Positions 1 through 10,000 of a DNA stretch of 64,000 bases are shown piece by piece. The stretch is taken from positions 3,386,501 to 3,450,500 of the forward strand of contig NZ_JAPEPB010000001.1 of NCBI RefSeq assembly GCF_026340565.1. The letters run 5' to 3'. Source of the DNA: Kitasatospora sp. NBC_01287. Its GTDB lineage: Bacteria; Actinomycetota; Actinomycetes; Streptomycetales; Streptomycetaceae. The position numbers and the translations under genes were made by a program. The stretch's first letter is position 1; each line of letters starts with the position of its first letter. Below the pieces are notes generated by a model that saw only the letters and a program-made list of their open reading frames with translations, searched no databases and had not been told where the DNA came from.

Positions 1-262
1 GCTGCTCCTCGGCGGCCGGGGCCCCCGAGAGCGCCTGCTCGGGCGTGAGCGAGGGGCGGACCTCGTCCGCGCGCATGACGTTGGTCAGCGGCAGCGGGTG
101 CGAGGTGGGCGGGACGTCCGCTCCGGCGACCTCGGAGACGCGGGCGACCGCGCCGATGATCACGTCCAGCTGCTCGGCGAAGTGGTCCAGCTCCTCCGCC
201 TGCAGCTCCAGACGCGACAGCCGGGCGAGGTGGGCGACCTCCTCGCGCGTGATGCCAGGCAT
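1..262 (-). CDS. gatC: Asp/Glu-tRNA amidotransferase subunit C (partial)
   Basis: This is the small subunit of the GatCAB amidotransferase, which converts mischarged Glu-tRNA(Gln) or Asp-tRNA(Asn) to the amide form in the cytoplasm. The 87 residues visible begin [20 protein letters not shown] and contain the family's helical start, the middle segment with [14 protein letters not shown], and the following [10 protein letters not shown]. These are the usual GatC landmarks, and the family is normally about 98 residues long, so only a few C-terminal residues lie beyond the window edge. The ATG at 262 is the natural start because it matches the family N-terminus. gatA and gatB would be expected next to it outside the window. 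Assignment is by recognition of the family sequence. Confidence 0.93.
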   Translation of the reverse strand, partial: MPGITREEVAHLARLSRLELQAEELDHFAEQLDVIIGAVARVSEVAGADVPPTSHPLPLTNVMRADEVRPSLTPEQALSGAPAAEEQ

Positions 263-405
263 GCAGCGATCCTCAAAGTGAGTTCTGAGTGAGACCGGGC
301 GCGCACGGCGCCCAGCCCGGGCGGCGACCGGCGGCGCGGGGCGCGCAGGTCGTCCGTCCTCTTGTCTTTACCGCCCATCCTAGGGGTCACCAGGCGTCCG
401 GAGCG

Positions 406-2316
406 TTACTGCGGGGTCGTGGGGGCCTCGGTGGGCGGCGCGAGCGGCTGCCGGGGCAGGCCGGGGTACTGCAGTTCGGCCTGCCCGGTCCAGCGCTCCA
501 GCGGGGTCAACCGCTCGGCGGAGGGCGGTCCGGTGCGGTGCACCCGCAGCCAGGCGGTGGCCTGGTCGGCGGGCAGCGCGGCGGAGACCAGCCAGCCCTG
601 GACGGCGTCCACGCCCAGGCCGTGCAGGCGCTCCCAGGTCTCGTCGTCCTCCACGCCTTCGGCGACCACGGTCAGGCCCAGCGAGTGGGCGAGCTCGACC
701 GAGCAGCGGACCACCGCCGCGTCGTGGTCGTCGGCGACCATCCGGGAGACGAAGGAGCGGTCGATCTTCAACTCGCCGACCGGCAGGCTGCGCAGCCGCA
801 CCAGCGAGGAGTGCCCGGTGCCGAAGTCGTCCAGCGACATTCCCACGCCGTGCCGGCGCAGCTCGGCCAGGGTGTCGGCGGCCCGGCGCGAGTCGTCGAG
901 CAGCAGCCGTTCGGTGATCTCCAGCTGCAGCGCCTGCGCCGGGACCTGATGGCGGCTCAGGTGGCCGGCCACCCGCTGGGCGAAGCCGGGGTTGAGCACG
1001 TCGCGCGGCGAGACGTTGACCGCGACCTGCACCTGCAGGCCCTGCGCCCGCCAGCTGGCGAGCTGGCCGATGGCGGCCTCCAGCACGTAGTCGGTGAGCC
1101 GGGGCATCAGGCCGCTGGACTCGGCCAGGCCCACGAACTCGTCCGGCGAGACCTTGCCGCGGCCGGGCCGCTCCCAGCGCAGCAGCGCCTCCAGGCCCAC
1201 CACCCGGCCGTCGAAGGCCACCTTGGGCTGGTAGTGCAGCTGCACCTCGCCGGTCTCCAGCGCCCGGCGCAGGTCACCGAGCAGGCCGATCCGGTAGGGG
1301 GTGTCGGCGTCCTGCGAGTGGTCGTACTGCTCGACGCCGGTGCGCCCGCGCTGCGCGTGGCCCATCGCGACGTCCGCGCGCCGCAGCAACGATTCTGCGT
1401 CCCCGGCGTGCTGGGGGTAGACGCAGACCCCGGCGGTCGCCTCCAGCACCAGCAGCAGCCCGTCCAGCCGGATCGGCGCGGCGAGTTCCGCGATCAGCGC
1501 CTTGGCGAGGCGCTCCAGGGTGTCGGCGTGCCCGACGCCGGGGAGCAGCACGGCGAACTCGTCGCCGCCCATCCGGGCCACCACCGCGCGGCGGCCGTGC
1601 TCGGCGGCGGGCGGCAGGCAGGCCAGCAGCTCCTCGGTCTCCCGACGCCGGTCGGCGACGCCCGGCGGGCCGGACAGGGCGGCGCGGCCCTGGGCGCCGC
1701 CCTGGCAGCGTCCGGCGGTGTGCGGCGGCCCGACGGCACGCAGCGACTCGGCCGGCAGGGGCTCGGCCAGCAACGACTCGGCCAGCAGCGGCTCGACGGC
1801 CGGCGACCCGGTGGCGGGCGGCTCGGCGCACGGCGTCGGCGAGCCCTGGTCGGCCGCGCGCCCCGTCCCCCCCGAGCCGGTCGCGCCGCGCAGCACGCGG
1901 TGCAGCCGGCGGCCGATGTGCACGAGTAAGCGGTCACCGGCCGCATGTCCGAGCGTGTCGTTCAGCGACCGGAACCGATCGAGGTCGAGCAGGATCAACC
2001 CGACGCTGTACTCCTCCTCGGCCTCGTGCTCGGCGATCGCCTCCTGGGCCGCCAGCAGCAGGGCATGACGGTTCGGCAGACCGGTCAGCGGGTCGGTGAG
2101 CTGGTCCCTGGCCCGGTCCCGGGCGATCCGCCAGGCCGCGACCAGCACGGCCAGCGGGACCGCGAAGAGCGGCAGCAGCTCGGGTTCGTGCCGGCTGACC
2201 AGGACGGCCAGAGGGATGAGCGGTGCGGCTCCGGCCAGCAGCACACCGAGCAGCAGGACCGCACCCGCCACCCCCTGCGGCGGACGCGTCAGCGCACCGC
2301 CGGTCGTACGATCCAT
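406..2316 (-). CDS. rmdB: membrane GGDEF-EAL cyclic-di-GMP enzyme, RmdB-like
   Basis: A 636-residue protein with both cyclic-di-GMP synthesis (GGDEF) and hydrolysis (EAL) domains. Two hydrophobic helices lie at about residues 14-40 and 47-62. The GGDEF domain starts at about 75 (DPLTGLPNRHALL) and has an intact GGDEF at 250-254. The EAL domain (about 345-590) keeps EAL at 375-377, N434, E466, DDFGTG at 496-501, K517, E553 and QGW near 573-575, so it should be catalytically competent. Its position beside ligA and gatC matches S. coelicolor SCO5495 (RmdB), a phosphodiesterase affecting development, from memory. The odd feature is about 100 residues of Pro/Ala/Ser/Glu-rich sequence (roughly 144-243) inserted inside the GGDEF domain, where homologues usually have about ten residues. 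Confidence 0.88.
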   Translation of the reverse strand: MDRTTGGALTRPPQGVAGAVLLLGVLLAGAAPLIPLAVLVSRHEPELLPLFAVPLAVLVAAWRIARDRARDQLTDPLTGLPNRHALLLAAQEAIAEHEAEEEYSVGLILLDLDRFRSLNDTLGHAAGDRLLVHIGRRLHRVLRGATGSGGTGRAADQGSPTPCAEPPATGSPAVEPLLAESLLAEPLPAESLRAVGPPHTAGRCQGGAQGRAALSGPPGVADRRRETEELLACLPPAAEHGRRAVVARMGGDEFAVLLPGVGHADTLERLAKALIAELAAPIRLDGLLLVLEATAGVCVYPQHAGDAESLLRRADVAMGHAQRGRTGVEQYDHSQDADTPYRIGLLGDLRRALETGEVQLHYQPKVAFDGRVVGLEALLRWERPGRGKVSPDEFVGLAESSGLMPRLTDYVLEAAIGQLASWRAQGLQVQVAVNVSPRDVLNPGFAQRVAGHLSRHQVPAQALQLEITERLLLDDSRRAADTLAELRRHGVGMSLDDFGTGHSSLVRLRSLPVGELKIDRSFVSRMVADDHDAAVVRCSVELAHSLGLTVVAEGVEDDETWERLHGLGVDAVQGWLVSAALPADQATAWLRVHRTGPPSAERLTPLERWTGQAELQYPGLPRQPLAPPTEAPTTPQ

Positions 2317-2517
2317 ACGCCCTGTCCTCCGTCAGGCCCGCCCCCGCCAGGCCGCATCGCGGCTGGAACCGACCCGAAGAACGGTCGGCCCTGGCACGAC
2401 GTGATCACGTGCCAGTCGGTCTCAGCCCGGAAGCGCCCCTGTCGGCGCCGGCCACCCGTCGATCCCGTTGGCCGGTGCCCCCCACTCCTGCTGACACACT
2501 GTTGCGCTCCAGAGTAA

Positions 2518-2542
2518 GTCCGCCCTCACAGTGAGGGCGGAC
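2518..2542. terminator. hairpin terminator downstream of ligA
   Basis: A perfect 12-base inverted repeat (GTCCGCCCTCAC and its complement) around a single central A, followed on the plus strand by a short T run. It lies 118 nt past the ligA stop codon in the 343-nt gap between ligA and the GGDEF-EAL gene, both on the minus strand, so it most likely terminates ligA transcripts. The rest of the gap (2317-2517) should hold the promoter of the GGDEF-EAL gene, but no convincing -35/-10 pair was seen. Confidence 0.7.
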
Positions 2543-2659
2543 TTTCGGTCATCCGGGAGCACGCCAGCACGGATCCGGCGCCGCACAGTGACACGATGCC
2601 CCCTTTACACGCCCACCATCCAGGTGACGGGGCATCAGCACGATAACAAGAGGGACACG

Positions 2660-4996
<2,337 letters not shown>

Positions 4997-6025
4997 TTAC
5001 TCCGGGTTGTCCACCAGGCTCTGAGCCCCCCTCACGCTGAGTGACAGCGCGGTGCGCGCATAGGCCGGGCTCGCGCCCGCCAGCCCGCAGGTCGGCGTCA
5101 CCAGCACGCGGCGGCCCAGCAGTTCCGGATCGAGTCCGAGCCTGCGCCACAACGTCCTGACACCGGTGACATTACCGGCCGGGTCCGACACCGCGGCCAC
5201 TTCGCCACGGGCCGGCTCGGTGGCGGGCACCACGCCGGCGAGGAACACCGTCCCCGCCTCGACCGCCTCACCGATCTCCTCATCATCACGCTCCGTCAGC
5301 AGAGCGAAGTCGAGCGAGATGCCCGCCACACCGGCCCGGCGCAGCAAGGGGATTGGCACCTCGGGCGCGCAGCTGTGCACGACCACCGGCACGTCCAGCG
5401 CCCCGATCAGCTCGCGCAGCGCCTCCTCGGCCCGCTGCCGGTCCACCACGCGCAGCCGCTGGAAACCGCTGGCCGTCTTCACCGCGCCCGCCAGCACGGC
5501 GGGCAGCGAGGGCTCGTCCAACTGGAGGACCAGCCGCGCCCCGGGGATCCGCCGGCGCAGCTCGGCCAGGTGGCGGCGCAGCCCCTCGGTGAGCGAGCCG
5601 GCGATGTCGCGGCAGGCGCCGGGGTCGGCCAGCGCCTTCTCCCCGTGCCGCAGTTCGACGGCGGCGGCCAGCGTCCACGGGCCGACCGCCGAAACCTTGA
5701 GCGCGCCGGTGTGGCCCTGGGTGAACTCCTCCAGCGCGTCCAGGTCCTCGCCCAGCCAGGAGCGCGCGCGCCGGGTGTCGCGGCCCGGGCGGTCGGCGAA
5801 CCGCCAACCGCTCGGCTCCACCTGGGCGAACAGCTCGACCAGCAGGCCGGCGGTGCGCCCGATCATGTCGGCACCCGGGCCGCGGGCGGGCAGCTCGGGC
5901 AGGAACGGCAGCTGCTCCAGGGCCCCGACCGCGGTCCGCGCGGCCTCCCGGGCGTCGGTGCCGGGCATCGAGCCGACGCCGGTGGCGGCGCCGAGCAGGG
6001 CGGGGAAGGTCTCTTCGCTGGTCAC
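4997..6025 (-). CDS. MetE C-terminal-like (cobalamin-independent methionine synthase family) protein
   Basis: A 342-residue protein of the MetE C-terminal fold. Recognisable pieces are the start ATGVGSMPGTDAREAAR, VGPWTLAAAVELRHGEKAL, RLVLQLDEPSLPAVLAG, VVVHSCAPEVPIPLLRRAG and the closing LVTPTCGLAGASPAYARTAL. The H-x-C pair of HSC and the final C of PTCGL correspond to the zinc ligands of MetE. It lacks the N-terminal half of true MetE, so it is a stand-alone family member whose methyl donor and acceptor are not known from sequence. The GTG at 6025 is chosen because a TAGTCT -10-like box sits 7 nt before it, implying a leaderless transcript, and because upstream sequence is the promoter of the divergent ABC gene. 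It lies 21 nt upstream of ligA. Confidence 0.8.
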   Translation of the reverse strand: MTSEETFPALLGAATGVGSMPGTDAREAARTAVGALEQLPFLPELPARGPGADMIGRTAGLLVELFAQVEPSGWRFADRPGRDTRRARSWLGEDLDALEEFTQGHTGALKVSAVGPWTLAAAVELRHGEKALADPGACRDIAGSLTEGLRRHLAELRRRIPGARLVLQLDEPSLPAVLAGAVKTASGFQRLRVVDRQRAEEALRELIGALDVPVVVHSCAPEVPIPLLRRAGVAGISLDFALLTERDDEEIGEAVEAGTVFLAGVVPATEPARGEVAAVSDPAGNVTGVRTLWRRLGLDPELLGRRVLVTPTCGLAGASPAYARTALSLSVRGAQSLVDNPE

Positions 6026-6146
6026 GGTCTGCAGACTACGCGCCGGCCGGCGGCGGCCGTGCCGTACATCCCAGGGATGACCCGGCCCTGGGGCTACCAC
6101 GCGGGAGGGATTCGCCGACCCCGTCCCGGCCCCTAGCTTTACCGCC
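6026..6146. promoter_or_regulatory. divergent promoter region, two likely leaderless starts
   Basis: The 121-nt gap between the MetE-like gene (minus) and the ABC ATPase (plus) has a -10-like TAGTCT on the minus strand (6033-6038) 7 nt before the GTG at 6025. It also has TAGCTT on the plus strand (6134-6139) 7 nt before the ATG at 6147. Neither gene has a convincing Shine-Dalgarno sequence. In Streptomyces such spacing is typical of leaderless mRNAs. The -35 boxes are weak by eye. Confidence 0.5.
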
Positions 6147-6854
6147 ATGACCAGTGCGGAGAACACGGAACAGGTGGTCGTGCGCCTCGACGGCGTACGC
6201 AAGGAGTACGGCGAGGCGGTCGCGCTCGACGGGGTGTCGCTGGAGATCCGCGCCGGGGAGGCGGTCGCGGTGATGGGGCCCTCGGGGTGCGGCAAGTCCA
6301 CCCTGCTCAACATGGTCGCCGGGCTGGACCGGCCGACCGCCGGCTCGATCGCGGTGCACGGCGAGGAGCTGGGCGCGCTGAGCGAGACCGGCCTCGCGCT
6401 CTTCCGCCGGCACCGGATCGGCATGATCTTCCAGTTCTTCAACCTGATCGACGACCTGCCGGCGCTGGACAACGTCGCGCTGGCCGCCCAGTTGACCGGC
6501 ACCCCGGCCGGGCAGGCCCGCCGCCGCGCCCTGGAGCTGCTGGACGAGCTCGGCATCGCCGACCGCCGCAACGCCTACCCGGCGGTGCTGAGCGGCGGCG
6601 AGCGGCAGCGGGTCGCCGTGGCGCGGGCGCTGATGAACCGTCCGGCGCTGCTGCTGGCCGACGAGCCGACCGGCGCGCTGGACAGCCACGCCGGGGAGCA
6701 GGTGATGGACCTGCTGATCGACCTCAACCAGATGGGCCAGACGCTGCTGATGGTGACCCACGACAAGCGGCTCGCCACCCGGTGCGCGAGCCGACTGATC
6801 GAGTTCTCCGACGGCCGGGTGGCCCGGGAGACGGCGCTGGAGCGGACCGCGTGA
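6147..6854 (+). CDS. ABC transporter ATP-binding protein, MacB/LolD type
   Basis: A 235-residue ABC ATPase with Walker A GPSGCGKST near residue 45, Q-loop FQFFNLIDDLPALDNV, signature LSGGERQR, Walker B LLLADEPTGALD and H-loop VTHDKRL. The FFNLID Q-loop context and the VALAAQLTG stretch are typical of the MacB/LolD/FtsE-like group that energises FtsX-type permeases by mechanotransmission instead of simple substrate transport. It is followed by the matching permease at 6928 through a bridging mini-ORF with GTGA overlap. The ATG at 6147 is chosen on the leaderless -10 position. Substrate cannot be told; relatives in Streptomyces export antimicrobial peptides or lipoproteins, or respond to envelope stress. 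Confidence 0.93.
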   Translation: MTSAENTEQVVVRLDGVRKEYGEAVALDGVSLEIRAGEAVAVMGPSGCGKSTLLNMVAGLDRPTAGSIAVHGEELGALSETGLALFRRHRIGMIFQFFNLIDDLPALDNVALAAQLTGTPAGQARRRALELLDELGIADRRNAYPAVLSGGERQRVAVARALMNRPALLLADEPTGALDSHAGEQVMDLLIDLNQMGQTLLMVTHDKRLATRCASRLIEFSDGRVARETALERTA

Positions 6855-6931
6855 ACGAGCGGAGCGAGAGAACCGATCATGAGGTGCGCGTGCGCGAAGC
6901 GCTCGCCGAGCTCTGCGAGGTGGGCGCATGA
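6851..6931 (+). CDS. 26-codon mini-ORF bridging ABC ATPase and permease genes
   Basis: A GTG at 6851 overlaps the ATPase stop in a GTGA, and the frame ends in a TGA at 6929-6931 that overlaps the permease ATG (6928) in an ATGA. The 26-residue product (VNERSERTDHEV ... ELCEVGA) is charged and unlike any family I know. Its first part matches the GAGCGGAGCGAG-type short repeat common between Streptomyces genes, so the DNA may be an intergenic repeat. Both junctions allow stop-start coupling, which would carry ribosomes from ATPase to permease. Whether a peptide accumulates is unknown. Confidence 0.35.
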   Translation: MNERSERTDHEVRVREALAELCEVGA

Positions 6932-9279
6932 GCGCTGTCTGGCGGGCTTCTCGTGCCGCGGTGCGCAGGCGGCGGCTGCAGACCTTCGTGATCGGCCTGG
7001 TCGTCCTCACCTCCACCATCACCCTGGTGGTCGCGCTGGGCCTGCTGGAGGCCGCCTCGGCGCCCTTCGACGACACCTTCGCCCAGCAGCGCGGCGCGCA
7101 GCTGACCGTCACCTACGACCCGGCCAAGGCCACCGACGCGCAGCTCACCGCGGCCGCCCACCGGCCCGGTGTCACCGCCGTCGCCGGACCGTTCGCGCAG
7201 GTCGTGCTGACCGCCCCGCCCAACGACAAGCAGGCCCCCGCCCCCGGCGTGGACGACCCCGACCCCGGGCCGATCACCTTCACCGGCCGTGCCGACCCGG
7301 GCGGGCCGGTGGACCGGGTGGACCTCTGGGCCGGCCGCTGGGTCAGGGGGCCGGGCGAGGTCGTCCTGATGCGACCGCCGAACCAGACCTGGGCCGAGTA
7401 CGAGCGGGTCGGCAGCCGGCTGGAGCTGCCCGGTGCCCCACCGCTGACCATCGTCGGCTTCGCCTCCAGCCTGAGCCAGAGCGCCGGCGCCTGGGTCACG
7501 CCCGACCAGTTGGCCGCACTGCACCCGACGAGCACGCAGGTGCTCTACCGCTTCGCGCACGCCGGCTCGCAGAGCCAGGTCGAGGCCGACCAGGCCGCCG
7601 TGACGGCCGGGCTGCCGCAGGGCTCGGTGCTCGGCTCGCTCTCCTACCTGACCGTCAAGCAGGACCTGACCAGCGTCGCCAACGCCTACATCCCGTTCCT
7701 GATGGCCTTCGGGGTGCTCGGCCTGCTGGTGGCGGTGCTGATCACCGCCAACGTGGTCAGCGGCGCCGTCGTCTCGGGCTTCCGGCACATCGGGGTGCTC
7801 AAGGCGCTGGGGTTCACCCCGAACCAGGTGGTGGCGGTGTACCTGGTGATGGTGCTGGTCCCGGGGGTCGTGGGTGGCGTGATCGGCACCGCGCTCGGCT
7901 CGCTCGCGGCGAAGCCCCTGCTGCAGATGTCGTTCTCGGGGTTCGACTCCGGCTACTTCACCCCCACGCTCAGCCCCTGGGTCGAGGTGGTGACGCTGCT
8001 GGGCATGCCGGCCCTGGTGCTGCTCGCGGCACTCGTCCCCGCGCTGCGCGCGCACCGGCTCTCGGCGGCCCGGGCGATCAGCGCGGGCAGCGCGCCGCGG
8101 GCCGGGCGCGGCCTGCGGGTCCAACGCCGGCTCGGCGGCACCCGGCTGCCGCGCTCGGTCAGCCTGGGCCTGGGTCTGCCCTTCGCCCGGCCGGGGCGGA
8201 CCGCGCTGACGATGATGTCCCTGGTGCTCGGCGTGCTCACGGTGACCTTCGCGACCGGAATGTCCAGCACGGTGAACGCCATGTTCTCCAGCCAGAGCGG
8301 CCATGTCTCCTCGACCTTCTACGTGGGCGACCCCAGCGTGCCCGGCCAGGTCGCGCCGAAGCTGACGGACCAGCAGATCGAGGCGGAGCTGCACTCACTG
8401 CCCGGCGCGGCGAAGGTGGCCGCCGTGGCGCCGCTGCGGCTCCACCTGGTGGGCGACAACCAGCAGGTCCGGGGCTGGTTCATGCGCGGCGACGGGGCGG
8501 CGAGCCACTCCCCGCTGCTGCGCGGCCGCTGGGCGGGCGCGGCGGACGAGGCGGTGGTGGGGACGGCCTTCCTGCGCAAGCACGACGTGCGGCTCGGCAG
8601 CCGCCTCACGCTGGAACTGGACGGCCACCAGCAGACCGTGACCCTGGTCGGCCAGACCTTCGGCGACAACGCCGACGAGGTGACCGCCGGCTGGGGCACC
8701 CTGACCGCGCTCGTCCCCGAGGCGACGGCCAGGAGCTACGTCAACCAGTACTGGGTCCAGGTCGCACCCGGCGCGGACGTCAACGCCCTGGACGACGCGG
8801 CCAAGGCGGCCGAGCCGGGACTCGAACCGTCGCCCTCCGGCGGCACGAACAGCATCACCGTCACCATCGTCGGCACCTCGACCGTCCTCAGCCTGCTGCT
8901 CGGCACGGTCGCCTCGCTCGGCGTCTTCAACACCGTGCTGCTGAACGCCCGTGAGCGCCGCCGCGACCTGGGCATGCTGAAGTCGATCGGCATGACGCCG
9001 CGGCAGGTGACGGTGATGATGGTGACCTCGATGGCGGCCCTCGGCGTGGTCGCCGGCCTGCTCGGCGTGCCGCTCGGGATGCTCGCGCACCGCACGATCG
9101 TCCCGGCGATGACCGACGCGGTGGGCCTCGAACTCCCGGCGAGCTACCTGGCGGTCTGGCACCCCCTGACACTCGCGGCGGTGACCCTGGCGGGCGTGGC
9201 CATCGCGGTCCTCGGGGCGCTGATCCCGGCCCGCTCGGCGGCCAGGCTGACGATCGCCGAGGTGCTGCGCAGCGAGTGA
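6928..9279 (+). CDS. FtsX-family ABC transporter permease
   Basis: A 783-residue membrane protein with two FtsX/MacB permease modules. A first transmembrane helix at about residues 19-41 is followed by a large extracytoplasmic domain. Three helices lie at about 262-375 (IPFLMAFGVLGLLVAVLITAN; VYLVMVLVPGVVGGVIG), then a second extracytoplasmic domain after the helix near 430. Three C-terminal helices at about 655-775 end in IPARSAARLTIAEVLRSE, the typical FtsX C-terminus. The repeated GFRHIGVLKALGFTPNQV and RRRDLGMLKSIGMTPRQV are the coupling-helix segments contacting the ATPase. It pairs with the ATPase at 6147 and probably works as a mechanotransmission exporter or lipid/peptide extruder. 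No cognate two-component system is adjacent. Confidence 0.92.
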   Translation: MSAVWRASRAAVRRRRLQTFVIGLVVLTSTITLVVALGLLEAASAPFDDTFAQQRGAQLTVTYDPAKATDAQLTAAAHRPGVTAVAGPFAQVVLTAPPNDKQAPAPGVDDPDPGPITFTGRADPGGPVDRVDLWAGRWVRGPGEVVLMRPPNQTWAEYERVGSRLELPGAPPLTIVGFASSLSQSAGAWVTPDQLAALHPTSTQVLYRFAHAGSQSQVEADQAAVTAGLPQGSVLGSLSYLTVKQDLTSVANAYIPFLMAFGVLGLLVAVLITANVVSGAVVSGFRHIGVLKALGFTPNQVVAVYLVMVLVPGVVGGVIGTALGSLAAKPLLQMSFSGFDSGYFTPTLSPWVEVVTLLGMPALVLLAALVPALRAHRLSAARAISAGSAPRAGRGLRVQRRLGGTRLPRSVSLGLGLPFARPGRTALTMMSLVLGVLTVTFATGMSSTVNAMFSSQSGHVSSTFYVGDPSVPGQVAPKLTDQQIEAELHSLPGAAKVAAVAPLRLHLVGDNQQVRGWFMRGDGAASHSPLLRGRWAGAADEAVVGTAFLRKHDVRLGSRLTLELDGHQQTVTLVGQTFGDNADEVTAGWGTLTALVPEATARSYVNQYWVQVAPGADVNALDDAAKAAEPGLEPSPSGGTNSITVTIVGTSTVLSLLLGTVASLGVFNTVLLNARERRRDLGMLKSIGMTPRQVTVMMVTSMAALGVVAGLLGVPLGMLAHRTIVPAMTDAVGLELPASYLAVWHPLTLAAVTLAGVAIAVLGALIPARSAARLTIAEVLRSE

Positions 9280-9340
9280 GCCCGGCGCCGGGGGCCCGGG
9301 GGCACGGACCGGGAGCCCGCGGGCGCGGACCGTACGGGGG

Positions 9341-9898
9341 TCAGTCCGCGTCCTCGGGCCCCAGCTTGGGGATGTCGGCCGGATAGAGGCAGACCAGCAG
9401 GCCGTAGGGGTCGCCACGGGAGTTGTCCGCCGTGTGCGGCTCCGCGGCCTGTTCGCGCAGCCGGGCGGCCAGCGCGTGCGCCTCCTGCGGATCGAGCCAG
9501 AGGTGGCGCAGCACCGTGTGCTCAGCCTGGCCGGGGCGGGCCGGCAGCATCTCGCCGAGCGCCGCGCTGATCAGGAACTCCGGTCCGCCCTGGACGTCCT
9601 CGTGGAAGGTGAACCCGTGGCTGACCAGCGCGAAGTACTGCTCGGTGCCGCCGCGCACCTGCCGGGTCTCCGCCAGCCGGACCAGGCCCGCCTCGCGCAA
9701 CACCCGCACGTGGTAGCCGGCCGTGCCCTTCGCCATCCCCAGCGCGGCGGCCAACTGGCGCAGGGTGGCCGGCCGCTGGCGCAGCGCGTTGACCATCCGG
9801 TGGCGGATCGGGTGCCCGAGGGCCTTGAACTGCTCGGGTGAGCGGAGCACCAGGGGCTCGGCGTCGTCGTCTGCTGCTGCCATGCCGAAAGTGTCCAT
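9341..9898 (-). CDS. ArsR-type winged-helix transcriptional regulator
   Basis: A 185-residue DNA-binding protein whose N-terminal half is a classical winged helix: QFKALGHPIRHRMVNALRQ, TLRQLAAALGMAKGTAGYHV (recognition helix), LREAGLVRLAETRQVRGGTEQYF (wing). The C-terminal part (EFLISAALGEMLPARPGQAE ... LDPQEAHALAARLREQA) resembles the effector part of this DUF-like ArsR subgroup. No metal-binding CxxC or ELCV motif is present, so it is not a metal sensor of the ArsR/SmtB kind. It is divergent from the DUF2218-methyltransferase gene at 10001, which it probably regulates. It is convergent with the permease gene, 61 nt away. Confidence 0.85.
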   Translation of the reverse strand: MDTFGMAAADDDAEPLVLRSPEQFKALGHPIRHRMVNALRQRPATLRQLAAALGMAKGTAGYHVRVLREAGLVRLAETRQVRGGTEQYFALVSHGFTFHEDVQGGPEFLISAALGEMLPARPGQAEHTVLRHLWLDPQEAHALAARLREQAAEPHTADNSRGDPYGLLVCLYPADIPKLGPEDAD

Positions 9899-9911
9899 AA
9901 ATCTCGACGCT

Positions 9912-9941
9912 TTGACAAGCGGCCCGGCGCTGCCACAGAAT
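9912..9941 (+). promoter_or_regulatory. candidate promoter for the DUF2218-methyltransferase gene
   Basis: TTGACA at 9912-9917 and CAGAAT at 9936-9941 are separated by 18 bp, a good match for a housekeeping promoter. Nearby, CGACGCTT, CAAGCGGC and CAACGCTT recur in both orientations (9906-9976) around the 8-bp palindrome GAATATTC, so this gap plausibly contains the operator of the divergent ArsR-type regulator. Confidence 0.45.
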
Positions 9942-10000
9942 CGCCTCGAATCAAGCGGCGAGAATATTCAACGCTTAACTCCCGACCGGAAGGACCCCCC

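Noticed and set aside
4997..6571. Longer N-terminus for the MetE-like protein, extending to 6571
   Set aside because: The extra sequence is the antisense of the ABC ATPase gene; the family N-terminus begins at the GTG at 6025.
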